Source of the DNA: CAWCWK01 sp963842125
Lineage (GTDB): Bacteria > Pseudomonadota > Alphaproteobacteria > Rhizobiales > CAWCWK01
NCBI GenBank assembly: GCA_963842125.1
Contig: CAWJFE010000005.1
Coordinates: 682,001-746,000 of the forward strand
Length of the DNA: 64,000 bases
Reading direction: 5' to 3'
The position numbers were made by a program, and so were the translations under genes. Shown here one piece after another: positions 34,482-44,125 of this stretch (the stretch's first letter is position 1; each line of letters begins with the position of its first letter). Under the pieces are notes generated by a model. The model was not told the DNA's origin. It made no database searches and saw only the letters and a list, made by a program, of their open reading frames with translations.

Positions 34482-35828
34482 ATGGCATTCACGGCGGACC
34501 ACGCGCCCCGCGCTCTCTCGCCTCGCCCTCTCATACCGCAGCCGGAGGTGCTTTCTTCGGCTTCGGTCGCGGAGCGGGCGGAGATCGATACGCTCGAACT
34601 GGAGCCCTCGCGGCTCGTCGGCCGGGTGCGGCTGAGCGGGGCGAAGAACAGCGTCCTTCGTCTTCTCGCAGCGTCGCTTCTCACGCCCGACACGATCACG
34701 CTCGCCAACTATCCGGCCGGGCTGCTCGATGCCGAAATCCATGTCCAGATGCTCGGCCGCCTCGGCAAGCGCTGCGCCGTCACGGGCGACACGCTTCGGA
34801 TCGAGGAGGACGAAGCGCCCGGCTCCACTCTCGACTGGGACGGACGCTCGATCCGCAACACGCTCCTCATCCTCGGCGCCCTCGTCGCGCGGACGGGCGA
34901 GGGCCGGGTCCCGCTGCCGGGCGGGTGCAAGCTCGGTGAGCGCAAATACGACCTCCACGAGCAGGTGCTCCGCGCCCTCGGCGCCGACGTCTGGACGGAA
35001 GGCGATATGCTCTGTGCCAGCGCACGGCATGGCCTCACCGGCGCGGATATTGTTCTGCCGCTCCGATCCACGGGCGCGACGGAGAACGCCCTCATCGCCG
35101 GCTCGCTCGCTCGCGGGCGCACGACGCTCTGGAACCCGCATATCCGGCCCGAGATCATCGATCTCGCCGCCTTCCTCACGCGGATGGGCGCACGCATCGT
35201 GATCAACGGTCAGGAAAGCATTACGATCGATGGCGCCGAAGGGCTCAGCGGCGTCACGCATCGGGTGATGCCGGACAATATGGAGGCGCTGACCTGGCTC
35301 ATCGGTTCGGTGGTGACGGGGGGCGACGTGGAGATCGTCGATTTTCCGACAAAGGATCTCGAAGTCCCGCTTATCTTCCTGCGGGAGAGCGGCGCCGAGG
35401 TCTTCCATAGCGGCGACACGGTCGTCGTGCGCTCGGGGCGGCCCTACCCGGTCGAGATCAGCACGGGCCCCTATCCAGGCATCAATTCCGACATGCAGCC
35501 GCTCTTCGCCGTCATGGGTGCCTGCGCGCGCGGCCAGTCGCGGGTGACGGACCTGCGCTTTGCCAATCGCTATGCCTATCTCGACGAGTTCGCCAAGTTC
35601 GGCATCGAGAGCGAGGTTCGCGAAGGCGTCGCGCGCATTACCGGATCGCAGACGCTCGCCGGGGCCGACGTGAAAGCGCTTGACCTGCGTACCGGCGCCG
35701 CGCTGATGCTGCTCGGCCTCGTCGCGAGGGGACGCACCCGCGTGTCGGACGCCTGGCAGATACAGAGGGGCTACAACGCGCTTCTGCCGAAACTGAAGGC
35801 CCTTGGCGCCTCGGCCGAGGCCGGCTGA
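34482..35828 (+). CDS. MurA-like UDP-GlcNAc enolpyruvyl transferase, EPS-locus paralogue
   Basis: A 448-residue EPT-family enzyme from ATG 34482 (GGAG 7 bases upstream); a frame from 34434 adds an Arg-rich stretch. Catalytic elements are intact: K55-N56 (SGAKNS), the loop cysteine C149 (LPGGCKLGERKYDLH), the aspartate of INSDMQPLF and the late arginine in DLRTGAAL. It diverges from housekeeping MurA around the loop. It would transfer enolpyruvate from PEP to a UDP-N-acetylhexosamine. Its stop overlaps the start of the MurB-like gene (TGATG). The place inside an exopolysaccharide locus suggests a precursor role outside peptidoglycan. Confidence 0.88.
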   Translation: MAFTADHAPRALSPRPLIPQPEVLSSASVAERAEIDTLELEPSRLVGRVRLSGAKNSVLRLLAASLLTPDTITLANYPAGLLDAEIHVQMLGRLGKRCAVTGDTLRIEEDEAPGSTLDWDGRSIRNTLLILGALVARTGEGRVPLPGGCKLGERKYDLHEQVLRALGADVWTEGDMLCASARHGLTGADIVLPLRSTGATENALIAGSLARGRTTLWNPHIRPEIIDLAAFLTRMGARIVINGQESITIDGAEGLSGVTHRVMPDNMEALTWLIGSVVTGGDVEIVDFPTKDLEVPLIFLRESGAEVFHSGDTVVVRSGRPYPVEISTGPYPGINSDMQPLFAVMGACARGQSRVTDLRFANRYAYLDEFAKFGIESEVREGVARITGSQTLAGADVKALDLRTGAALMLLGLVARGRTRVSDAWQIQRGYNALLPKLKALGASAEAG

Positions 35829-36829
35829 TGCAAGCCCGCGCCCCGACCGACACGCTGTCGCGAACGCTGGTCGAGATCGGCGACGCGGACGTCCTCACCG
35901 ACGAGCCGCTCTCCCGCCATGGCTGGTACCGGATCGGCGGCCCGGCCGACTGGCTGGCGACGCCGCGCACGCTCGCGGGCGCGCAGCGGATCTTCGCCTA
36001 TCTGGAAGCGGTCGGACTGCCGGCGCTCGTGATCGGCGACGGCTCGAACCTTCTCTTTGCGGATGAGGGCTTTCGGGGCGTCGTCGTGCGGATCGGGCGG
36101 CAGTTCTCACGGATTGCGGGCGAGGGCGATACGCTCCATGTGGAGGCCGGCGCCTGGAGCCCGCTCGTCGCGCGGGAGGCCGCGCGGCGTGGGCTGACGG
36201 GGCTGGAGCATATCGTCGGCATTCCGGGCACGTTTGGCGGACTTGTCGCGATGAACGGCGGCTCGCTGCGCCAATCGGTCGGGCGCGATGTCGTCGAGGT
36301 CGGGTGGATCGACGCCGCTGGCGTGCGGACCTATGCGCAGAGCGAGTGCGGCTTCGGCTATCGTCGCTCGCGCTTCCAGTCGGGTCTCGGTGCGATCGGC
36401 TGGACGGTTCTCCGCCTCGAAGCCCGCGACAGGGGCGACATCCGGCGCGAGATGCTGCGGATCATCACCGCGCGGCGCCGGAAATTTCCGGTCAAGCTAC
36501 CCAATTGCGGGTCCGTCTTTCTTTCGTCGCCCGAACTCTACGAGACTATCGGTCCGCCCGGCCAAGCCATCGAGCAGGCCGGCCTGCGGGGGGCACAGGT
36601 GGGCGGTGCGCAGATCTCGCCGCTGCACGGCAACTTCATCGTCAACACTGGCGACGCACGTGCGCGCGACGTTCTCGACCTCATCTCCCTAGCGCGCCGG
36701 ACGGTACGGGACCGCACCGGCGTCGCCATGGACTGCGAGGTCAAGTTCGTCGGCGCAGGCGGCGAGGTCGTGCCAGCCCATGTCGTGACGGATCGCGAGG
36801 CGGGTCAAGCGAGCGTCGCGGCTTCGTAG
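35828..36829 (+). CDS. MurB-like UDP-N-acetylenolpyruvoylglucosamine reductase, EPS-locus paralogue
   Basis: A 333-residue FAD enzyme. FAD-binding segments are GDGSNLLFAD (70-79) and GIPGTFGGLVAMNGG (131-145). Active-site residues are Y178 (GFGYRRSRF), the catalytic S229 (NCGSVF) and E304 (CEVKFVG), all present as in MurB. It would reduce the enolpyruvyl ether made by its neighbour to a D-lactyl ether, giving UDP-MurNAc or an isomer. The start shares a base with the MurA-like stop. The last 25 bases overlap the 3' end of the convergent wzy gene. Confidence 0.88.
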   Translation: MQARAPTDTLSRTLVEIGDADVLTDEPLSRHGWYRIGGPADWLATPRTLAGAQRIFAYLEAVGLPALVIGDGSNLLFADEGFRGVVVRIGRQFSRIAGEGDTLHVEAGAWSPLVAREAARRGLTGLEHIVGIPGTFGGLVAMNGGSLRQSVGRDVVEVGWIDAAGVRTYAQSECGFGYRRSRFQSGLGAIGWTVLRLEARDRGDIRREMLRIITARRRKFPVKLPNCGSVFLSSPELYETIGPPGQAIEQAGLRGAQVGGAQISPLHGNFIVNTGDARARDVLDLISLARRTVRDRTGVAMDCEVKFVGAGGEVVPAHVVTDREAGQASVAAS

Positions 36830-38128
36830 CTGCCGTCTGGTACGAGGCGTCGCTCGCGCCGCTCGCTCATGGCCGCGAGGCCGACGGCGCAGAGGATCGC
36901 GTAGAGGATGACGCCCTCGATCTGCCAGAGCGGCATCGTCGCCTGATTGAGGACGATGAAACCGACATGCATCGCGAGAAGCCGGTATCGCACGCGCGCT
37001 TCCTCGACCGCGAAGGCGGTGCCAAGCATGGCCGCCATGAAGACGATGAGGAGTGCGAGGCCGATCGCGCCGAACTCGTAGAGGTAGGAGACGAAGGTGT
37101 TGTGCGCATAGAGCGCCATCCGGCTCTCCCAAGCGTCCGGCCCGAAGCCGATCAGCGTTGCGACGATGCCGCCGGCGTTCCACGCGCCCACATAGCGGGC
37201 CCACCAGTAGACCCGGCCGGTAAAGAGATCGCGCTCGGCTTCGGTGAAGTAGAGCGGGTCCTTGACGAGGTCCGGCGCCGCCTCGACCACGCGGACGACG
37301 TCCGCGAACCGGTCGGGCAAATGGTCGACGAAGCCGCTCGCGAGGATACCGAGCATAAGGCCGCTGGCCACCAGAAGGATGCCCCCCGTCCCTCTCGGCA
37401 CCAACCGCCCCGCGCCGACGAGGAGGATCGCCAGTACCACCGGCAGCATGGCGAGGATTGTCGTGCGGTAGTTGGCGAGTAGGATGCCGATAGTCGCCGC
37501 TGCCAGCACGGCGACGAGACGGATCAGGCTTTGGCGCCCGACGAGCGTTCCGACGCAGAGGAACGAGAAGAGCATGACCGACGAAGGCCGCTTCGTGATG
37601 GTAGCCGCCGATGTAGCTTCGCGCGCCGTCCGTGTCGGCGACCTTGCTGACCCCCAGAACGACCGAGCAGGCCTGAAGCGCGATCGGCACCAGCATGGCG
37701 ATGAGAAGCGCGCGGAGGATGGGGTCGCGCCCATAGAGCCGGATCGCGCGGTAGGCGAGGAGAAGGATGGCGAGGAAATAGAACCACTTCACGCTCGCAT
37801 TGATCAGGCCGCCGATCTGGTCGTTGAGAACACCCGAGAGACCTATCGCAGCGAGAAGCGCCCAGAACGGCAGGAGTGCACGAAGTCGAAGGAGTCGCGG
37901 CTCGACGAGAAGGAGCCCCATCGCCGCGACGCCCGCCGAGGCGAGCGCATTGATCGACAGGCCGGCGATCAGCGGATCGAAGGTGATCTCGTGGAAGGCG
38001 GAGAGGACGTAGCGCAGCCAGATGGCGAGCAGCAACGCGCGGGTCGGCAGATCGGCGATCCCGCGAAACATCCAGACGACCGCGCCGAGTGTTGCCGCCG
38101 AAATGCCGGCCGAGACGACGAACCACAT
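36805..38128 (-). pseudogene. Wzy-like polysaccharide polymerase, broken by a +1 frameshift
   Basis: A polytopic O-antigen polymerase/ligase-like protein split over two frames. The first half runs from ATG 38128 to about 37580, ending ARSYIGGYHHEAAFV. The sequence then resumes one base out of phase (MLFSFLCVGTLVGRQ) through hydrophobic segments, NYRTTILAML and HNTFVSYLYEFG to the stop at 36805. The total span is 1,324 bases. Removing one C from the CC at 37578-37579 gives 441 intact codons. In the unshifted frame the protein becomes Arg/Pro-rich with no membrane segments. Either a true mutation that would stop Wzy-dependent polymerisation or a base-call error. Confidence 0.85.
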
Positions 38129-38134
38129 CGCGGC

Positions 38135-40360
38135 CTAGCCCATCGCGGCGCGGCGGCGGGCATGCCGATCGAGCGCGCGGACGACGCCGAGGCGGCCGTT
38201 ATAGTCGTAGAGGGCCTGCCTGCGAGGCGCCGCGTCGGTCAGCACGATCGAAACGCCGACGTCCCCCTCGGCGAGGTCGGCCATCGCCGCCGCGGCGGCC
38301 TGCCGAGGCGTGCTCGACCAGCGCACGGCGAGCACCACCCAATCGGCCTCGTCAGCCAGCGCCAACGCCTCGTGCGTCGCGAGGATCGGCGGTGCGGCGA
38401 GAATGACGATCTCGCTCGATCCGCGACCGTTATCCCTCGGCTCCCAACCTTCCGTCGTGGAGAGGAGCTGGGTGGTGAACGGGCGCGGTGGGTCGTCTGC
38501 CGTCTCGCCTTCTCCGGACAGGTTCGCGAAGACCGCCTTCGCCTCCGGCCCGAGCCCCAACACCCGAGCAGGGCTCCCGATCCGCGCGGTCGCTTGCGCG
38601 AGGAGGCAGGCGAGGCCGGCGGCGCCCTCGTCCGGAAGGGCGGAGGTGACGACGATGCGCCGCACGCCGTTGCCCGGCCCATCGCCCCGCGCGCATTGCG
38701 CGACGATGCTCGAGGCCATCCGGGCGATCTGCCCCGCGAGGGCGCCGTGCGGATCGGCCGATATCTGGTCGAGCATCTTCGCGACCGCCTTTGCGTCCAC
38801 GGGCGCGGGGAGGAGGCCGAGCGCCGGAAGACCGAGCGTGCGCAACACATCCTCCTCCGTTCGCAACACATCACGCCGTGCGTCCCAGAGGATGATGCCG
38901 AGCGCGGCGAGGAGGCCGCCGCCGATCATCGCCATGGCGACGAGTAGCAGGCGGCTCGGGGAGGACGGGCTGCCGGGCGGCGAGGCGGGGGAGAGGATGC
39001 GCGCGTCAGGATCCTGATAGCTGACCCGCTCGCGCGCCTCCTTCAGCCGGCCGAGGAACTGGGCGTGGACGGCCTGCAGCGCCTCGGCTTCGCGCTCCAG
39101 CTCGCGCAGTCCGATGAGCTGCGTCGACTGTTCGCCCATCAACCGCTCCAACCGCGTCACCTGTACCCGGAGCGCATCGTTGCGCTCGCGCGCGATGTCT
39201 GCGATGGCGCCTAGCCCCTCTACGACCGCTACGGCCTCGCGCGCCAGACCGTCCGCGACACGCTCGGTGAGTGCGCGAAGCTCGGTGACGCGGGCCGAGA
39301 CGGCCGTGCCCTCTGCGGCTCTCGTCTCGATGCCGACGAGTTGGCGAACGGCATCGGCGCGTGCTTCCTCCAGCCCCGTCATGGCGGGAGAACTCGCGAT
39401 TTCCATCGCAGCTCCGTAGTCGCCGGCCGCGACCAACTGCTCGAAGCGCGACGCGCGCGCCTCCGCCTCCGTCTGTTCGCCCTGCGCGCGGACGAGGAGC
39501 GTCGACAATTCGTCGAGCTGGCGCTGAATGCTGTCCGGGCTCTGCTGCCAGGCGCCTCGCAGGTTCGCGCGCAGGCTTGAGACCGCCGTCTCCGCCTCGA
39601 TGGCTTGGTCGCGCAGGTCACTCACGCGTTCGCCAAGCCAGGCGACGGCACTCTCGCCGGCCCGCACCTTGTCGGCCACCTGCTGGTCGAGATAGGTCTG
39701 CGCGAGCGTGTTGGCGATGGCCGCCGCGCGGCTGGCGCTCGCCGACGTCACGTCGATGGCGATGACGTAGGAGAGGCCGAGCTGGGTAATCTTGACGTGG
39801 TCCGCCAGCGCCGCCGCCGCGATCGCCTCGGGCTCACGAGGGCTCGTGTCGCCCGCATCGTCATCGGACGAGACGAGCGCCCGCAGCCACCGCTTGGCCC
39901 GGGTCACCGGTCCGGCGGTGCGCAGTGCGGGGTTGAACTCCGGGTAGCGTGCGAGATCGAGCCTGCGGGCGACCTCGGTCAGAACGGCGCGCGACTTGAG
40001 CACCACCGTCTCCGACAGGATCATCCGATCGCCGAAGATGGTCTCGCCGACCACGTTCTCGATCTCGATCACGCTGTTGTCGCGGTCGTCGAGAAAGACC
40101 TGCGCGCGGGCGCGGTAGGTCGGGTCGGCGCCCAGAAGGACGATCGCTGCGACGATGCCGCCGACAAGCGCGCTGCCTACGATCGCGGGCGAGAAGCGCA
40201 CGAGCGTAGCGACGATGGCCTTGATGTCGATCAGGTCCGCGTCAAGCACATGGGCACGCAGGGCTCGGCTTGGCTGACCAGCATCCTCGGCGGACGGATG
40301 GCGAAGCGGCATGGGGCGAGGCGGCATAGGGCGGGGCGGTAAGGGAAAAGGCTCGTTCAT
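38135..40360 (-). CDS. Wzc/ExoP-type polysaccharide co-polymerase with degenerate kinase domain
   Basis: A 741-residue inner-membrane protein. After a proline-rich N-terminus comes a Wzz domain with a first helix near residues 58-78 (ATLVRFSPAIVGSALVGGIV), a long coiled-coil periplasmic region and a second helix near 475-497. The cytoplasmic domain looks like a BY-kinase, but its P-loop reads TSALPDEGAAGLACLL. The Lys and Ser/Thr of Walker A are missing, so ATP-dependent kinase activity is unlikely. A YDYNG segment and several Arg lie at the C-terminus. It should set chain length and link polymerase to the ExoF-like export protein. Confidence 0.87.
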   Translation of the reverse strand: MNEPFPLPPRPMPPRPMPLRHPSAEDAGQPSRALRAHVLDADLIDIKAIVATLVRFSPAIVGSALVGGIVAAIVLLGADPTYRARAQVFLDDRDNSVIEIENVVGETIFGDRMILSETVVLKSRAVLTEVARRLDLARYPEFNPALRTAGPVTRAKRWLRALVSSDDDAGDTSPREPEAIAAAALADHVKITQLGLSYVIAIDVTSASASRAAAIANTLAQTYLDQQVADKVRAGESAVAWLGERVSDLRDQAIEAETAVSSLRANLRGAWQQSPDSIQRQLDELSTLLVRAQGEQTEAEARASRFEQLVAAGDYGAAMEIASSPAMTGLEEARADAVRQLVGIETRAAEGTAVSARVTELRALTERVADGLAREAVAVVEGLGAIADIARERNDALRVQVTRLERLMGEQSTQLIGLRELEREAEALQAVHAQFLGRLKEARERVSYQDPDARILSPASPPGSPSSPSRLLLVAMAMIGGGLLAALGIILWDARRDVLRTEEDVLRTLGLPALGLLPAPVDAKAVAKMLDQISADPHGALAGQIARMASSIVAQCARGDGPGNGVRRIVVTSALPDEGAAGLACLLAQATARIGSPARVLGLGPEAKAVFANLSGEGETADDPPRPFTTQLLSTTEGWEPRDNGRGSSEIVILAAPPILATHEALALADEADWVVLAVRWSSTPRQAAAAAMADLAEGDVGVSIVLTDAAPRRQALYDYNGRLGVVRALDRHARRRAAMG

Positions 40361-40386
40361 CGACCCGGGCTCTCAAGGCTCGCTCA

Positions 40387-41418
40387 TCATCCGACCCGGC
40401 GCAGTTCGGGCGCGGCATAGTCGCTCCGATACCAGTCGACGAAGGCGCGCACGCCCGCGTCGACGCGCGTCTGCGGGACATAGCCTGTCAGCGCTTCCAG
40501 AAGGGCGGGGTCTGCGAAGGTGCGCGGCACATCGCCGGGCTGCATCGGCAGCATGGTGCGTGCGACCGGCTGGCCAAGGGCGGCCTCGACCGTCTCGATG
40601 AAGGCCATGAGTTCGATCGGCCTGCCGGCGCCGATATTGACGACACGGAACGGGGCATGGGCCGAGAGTGTGTCCAGCCCGCTAGAACCGGTCACGCGAT
40701 TGTCCTCGCCGGGCGCGATGGCTACGAGGCGCCGAATGGCCTCGACGAGATCGTCCACATAGGTGAAGTCGCGCTGCATCTGCCCGTGCCCGTAGACCTC
40801 GATCGGCCGACCGGCGAGCGCGGCCTCGACGAACTTGAAGAGTGCCATGTCGGGGCGCCCCCAAGGGCCGTAGACGGTAAAGAACCGAAAGGCCGTCGTC
40901 GGCACCCGGTAGAGGTGAGCGTAGGCGTGCGCCATGCCCTCCATCGCCTTCTTGCTTGCCGCGTAGAGCGTCATCGGCTCGTCGGCGCGGTGGGTCTCCT
41001 CGAAGGGCACGGTCTCGTTCGAGCCGTAGACCGAACTCGTCGAGGCGAGGAGGAGATGGTCGGGCGCGAGGTCCCGGGCGACCTCGAGCACGTTCCAGGA
41101 GCCGACGAGATTGGCGTCGACATAGGCCTTGGGGTTCTCCAGCGAGTACCGCACACCCGCCTGCGCGGCGAGGTGGACGATGACGTCGGGCGCGGCGCGC
41201 TCTGCCGCCGCACGCAGCGTACTCATGTCTTCCAACATGCCGATGACGGGCGTGAACCCCTCATACGTCTCGAGGATCGCGTGGCGGCGTTCCTTGAGCG
41301 CGACGTCGTAATAGGCCGTCATGCCGTCAAAGCCGGTAACGGTGTGGCCGTCCTTCAGGAGCCGTCTGGCGAGGTGAAAGCCGATGAAACCGGCCGTGCC
41401 GGTGACGAAGACCTTCAT
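40387..41418 (-). CDS. UDP-glucuronate 4-epimerase (LpsL/CapI type)
   Basis: A 343-residue extended SDR. ATG 41418 overlaps the stop of the UDP-glucose dehydrogenase gene (ATGA); the residues upstream in the longer frame are Arg-rich noise. The NAD motif is GTAGFIGFHLA, the catalytic pair YAASK lies in MTLYAASKKAMEGMA, and the substrate-binding FFTVYGPWGRPDMA is specific to UDP-GlcA 4-epimerases. It converts UDP-GlcA to UDP-GalA, supplying a second uronic acid to the polymer. Confidence 0.9.
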   Translation of the reverse strand: MKVFVTGTAGFIGFHLARRLLKDGHTVTGFDGMTAYYDVALKERRHAILETYEGFTPVIGMLEDMSTLRAAAERAAPDVIVHLAAQAGVRYSLENPKAYVDANLVGSWNVLEVARDLAPDHLLLASTSSVYGSNETVPFEETHRADEPMTLYAASKKAMEGMAHAYAHLYRVPTTAFRFFTVYGPWGRPDMALFKFVEAALAGRPIEVYGHGQMQRDFTYVDDLVEAIRRLVAIAPGEDNRVTGSSGLDTLSAHAPFRVVNIGAGRPIELMAFIETVEAALGQPVARTMLPMQPGDVPRTFADPALLEALTGYVPQTRVDAGVRAFVDWYRSDYAAPELRRVG

Positions 41419-42758
41419 TCCGCGGCCTCCTGGAGCTGTATCGCGCCCGGAGCGGCCGACCGCCCGATGCCGGCGTAAGTGAATCCGTGCCGCTCCACGT
41501 CGGCGGGCTCGTAGACGTTGCGGAGGTCGATGAGGGCGCGGCACCGCATTACGTCGCGCAGGCGTGCGAAGTCGAGTGCCCGGAAGGCGTCCCATTCGGT
41601 CACCAGCACGAGCGCGTCCGCCCCCTCGGCTGCGTCGTAGGCCGAGGGCGTGAGCGCGACGCCCGGCAGCATGTCGGCCGCCGCCTTCATGCCCTCCGGA
41701 TCATAGGCCGAGACGATCGCGCCGCCGTCCTGAAGCGCCTGGATGATGGATAGGGACGGGGCCTCGCGCATATCGTCGGTATTGGGTTTGAAGGTGAGAC
41801 CGAGTACGGCGACCTTGCGCCCCCGCACCGAGCCGCCGAGCGCATCGGCGACCTTGCGGGCCATGGCACGCTTGCGCTGGTCGTTGACGGCCACCGTCGC
41901 TTCGATGAGGCGAAGGGGGCTCGCGTGATCCTGTGCCGTCTTCACGAGCGCGAGCGTGTCCTTCGGGAAGCACGAGCCACCATAGCCGGGGCCCGCGTGG
42001 AGGAATTTCGACCCGATCCGCTTATCGAGCCCGATGCCGCGCGCGACATCCTGGACATCTGCATCGACCCGCTCGCAAAGATCGGCCATCTCGTTGATGA
42101 ACGTGATCTTCATCGCGAGGAACGCGTTGCCCGCATATTTGATGAGCTCGGACGTCCGCCGGCGCGTGAACATCAACGGCGAGGCGTTGAGGTAGAGCGG
42201 GCGATAGACCTCGGTCATCGGCTCGCGGGCACGCTCGTCTTCCAAGCCGACCACGATCCGGTCAGGCCGCTTGAAGTCTTCGATAGCCGCGCCCTCGCGC
42301 AGGAACTCGGGGTTGGAGACGACCGCGAAGTCCGCCGTGGGGTTGGCCTCGCGCATCACGCGCTCCACGTCGTCTCCCGTGCCGACGGGAACGGTGGACT
42401 TGACGACGACGACTGTGAAGCCGTCGAGCGCGGCGGCCACCGCGCGTGCCGCATCCTCGATATAGGAGAGGTCGGCATAGCCGTCGCCCCTCCGCGAAGG
42501 CGTGCCGACGGCGATGAAGACGACGTCGGCGGCGCCGATCGCCTCAGCGCCCTTCGTCGTGAACCGCAACCGGCCGGCCTCCGCATTGCGCGCGACGAGG
42601 TCGTCGAGACCCGGCTCGAAGATGGGGATCTGGCCCGTTTCCAGGCGCGCGATCTTGTCCGCGTCCTTGTCGACGCAGGTCACGCTATGTCCGAAATCGG
42701 CGAAACAGGCGCCCGAGACCAGGCCGACATAGCCCGATCCGATCATGACGATATGCAT
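41415..42758 (-). CDS. UDP-glucose 6-dehydrogenase
   Basis: A 447-residue NAD-dependent enzyme. The Rossmann motif is MIGSGYVGLVSGACFAD at the N-terminus, and the catalytic C263 is in AGPGYGGSCFPKD. A C-terminal domain (GLTFKPNTDDMREAPS) completes the family. It oxidises UDP-glucose to UDP-glucuronate, the substrate of the coupled epimerase. The two genes plus the pectate-lyase-like protein point to a uronate-containing polysaccharide. Confidence 0.94.
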   Translation of the reverse strand: MHIVMIGSGYVGLVSGACFADFGHSVTCVDKDADKIARLETGQIPIFEPGLDDLVARNAEAGRLRFTTKGAEAIGAADVVFIAVGTPSRRGDGYADLSYIEDAARAVAAALDGFTVVVVKSTVPVGTGDDVERVMREANPTADFAVVSNPEFLREGAAIEDFKRPDRIVVGLEDERAREPMTEVYRPLYLNASPLMFTRRRTSELIKYAGNAFLAMKITFINEMADLCERVDADVQDVARGIGLDKRIGSKFLHAGPGYGGSCFPKDTLALVKTAQDHASPLRLIEATVAVNDQRKRAMARKVADALGGSVRGRKVAVLGLTFKPNTDDMREAPSLSIIQALQDGGAIVSAYDPEGMKAAADMLPGVALTPSAYDAAEGADALVLVTEWDAFRALDFARLRDVMRCRALIDLRNVYEPADVERHGFTYAGIGRSAAPGAIQLQEAAE

Positions 42759-42800
42759 GCGGTAGTCTCCAAACGTTTGGAATGAGGAGGGGGGCGAAAG

Positions 42801-43922
42801 CTAGCTCGCGGACGGAGCCTCGAGGCCGGCCTTGGGAACGATCCGCCGATAGAGGCCGAGCGTCGCAGCCGCGATGTCGCTCCAGGTCCGGAACGCGCTG
42901 CGATCGACGCGATAGGCGGCGAGGTTGGCTGACGCTGCGAGAAGTGCGCGCGTGAGGTCGCCGACATCGCCGACGGCGAAGAAGTGCCGGGATGGGAGGG
43001 GCAAATCGAGGTTCTCGTCGATGTCGCTCGCGATTAGCGGCGCGCCGTGGCTCAGCGCCTCGAGGATCGCGTTGGAGAGCCCCTCATGCCGCGAGCTGTT
43101 CACATAGACCCGGCAGTGCGCGTAAAGGGGGCCGATCTCGTTGCGCGGCATCCGCCCGGTGAAGAGGACGTGCGGTCCGGCATGGGCGGCGATCTCGGCC
43201 TGGTAGTTCGACCCGTCGTCTCCGCCGACGATAACGAGCTTGCCGAGCCGTTCGTCCGTTTCACGCGCCGCGTTGAAGGCTGCGATCAGGGTGCGGAAGT
43301 CCTTCTGCGCCGTCACGCGGCCGACCGAGAGTACGTAGTCTCCCGGGGTAAGGCCGAGCCGGGTGATCTGATCGCGCCGCCCGTCCATGCCCTCCTCCCA
43401 GGCGTCGACCGCATTGGGCACCACGACGATCCGGTCCGCCGACACGCCGGTGGCGACGAGCCGGGTCTTGAGGCTTTCCGTGACCGCGATGACGGCGTCG
43501 GCAAAGCGCAGCTGCCATTCGCACCAGCGAAAGCCCAACCGGCCGATGACGCCCCACTTCGCGTTCACGTAGTCGGCCGACCCGTAGCGCACCACGACAT
43601 GCGGCACGATCAGGCGGTAGACGAGGAGGAGGAAGGCCGCATTCAGCCCCTGGCAGTGGACGATGGCCGGCCGGATGCGCAGGAGATGATAGATCGTGAC
43701 GAGGTAGTAGGCGAGCTTGTCCGTCCCCAGGAACCGAACCGCCGGCGCCGTCAGCACGCGAATGCCGCGATAGTCGCCCGCCTGCGCGAAGCCGGCGAGC
43801 GCGATGAGCGTGATCTCGCAAGAGGGTGTCAGGAGGGGAAAGAGGTTCTCTGCGTTCTTCTCGGCGCCCCCTTCGACATGGGGAATGCCGCGTGCGCCGA
43901 CGACGACGACCTTGATGGCCAT
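42801..43922 (-). CDS. GT4-family glycosyltransferase
   Basis: A 373-residue retaining glycosyltransferase of the GT-B fold. The N-terminal domain begins IKVVVVGARGIPHVEGGAEKN. The C-terminal domain has VGRVTAQKDFRTLIAAF and the donor-binding SSRHEGLSNAILEALSHG, with the ExxxxxxxE pattern typical of GT4. The sugar and linkage cannot be read. It is the first gene of the minus-strand run 43922-40387 and lies 203 bases from the divergent GT4-GT2 fusion gene. Confidence 0.9.
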   Translation of the reverse strand: MAIKVVVVGARGIPHVEGGAEKNAENLFPLLTPSCEITLIALAGFAQAGDYRGIRVLTAPAVRFLGTDKLAYYLVTIYHLLRIRPAIVHCQGLNAAFLLLVYRLIVPHVVVRYGSADYVNAKWGVIGRLGFRWCEWQLRFADAVIAVTESLKTRLVATGVSADRIVVVPNAVDAWEEGMDGRRDQITRLGLTPGDYVLSVGRVTAQKDFRTLIAAFNAARETDERLGKLVIVGGDDGSNYQAEIAAHAGPHVLFTGRMPRNEIGPLYAHCRVYVNSSRHEGLSNAILEALSHGAPLIASDIDENLDLPLPSRHFFAVGDVGDLTRALLAASANLAAYRVDRSAFRTWSDIAAATLGLYRRIVPKAGLEAPSAS

Positions 43923-44125
43923 GGGCAGGATCTCCGCCCTCCGGGCATCGTCCGCCTACGCGATCGGGAGCCGGGAAGGACTAGCTGTCGTGAATGAACA
44001 GCCCCTAAAAAATCTTGCCCGCGGCCGGTCTATAGTATGGATTTTCCGTGCTGTATAGGTAAGATGAAGCGCGGGGCTGTTGTCGCATCGGTCTGTGTAA
44101 TCGAGCGGCAGTTTGGCTAGGAAAC
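43923..44125. promoter_or_regulatory. A+T-rich divergent promoter region
   Basis: This 203-base gap lies between two divergent glycosyltransferase genes. The stretch 44,000-44,065 is clearly richer in A and T than the surrounding genes (runs such as CTAAAAAATC and TCTATAGTATGG), as expected of promoters firing both ways. I could not assign a defensible -35/-10 pair. Confidence 0.4.

Noticed and set aside
36689..37570. Continuation of the wzy first frame to 36689 as a single 479-residue protein
   Set aside because: After about 37580 the translation becomes Arg/Pro-rich and loses all hydrophobic helices, while the adjacent frame shows them clearly. A frameshift explains this better.
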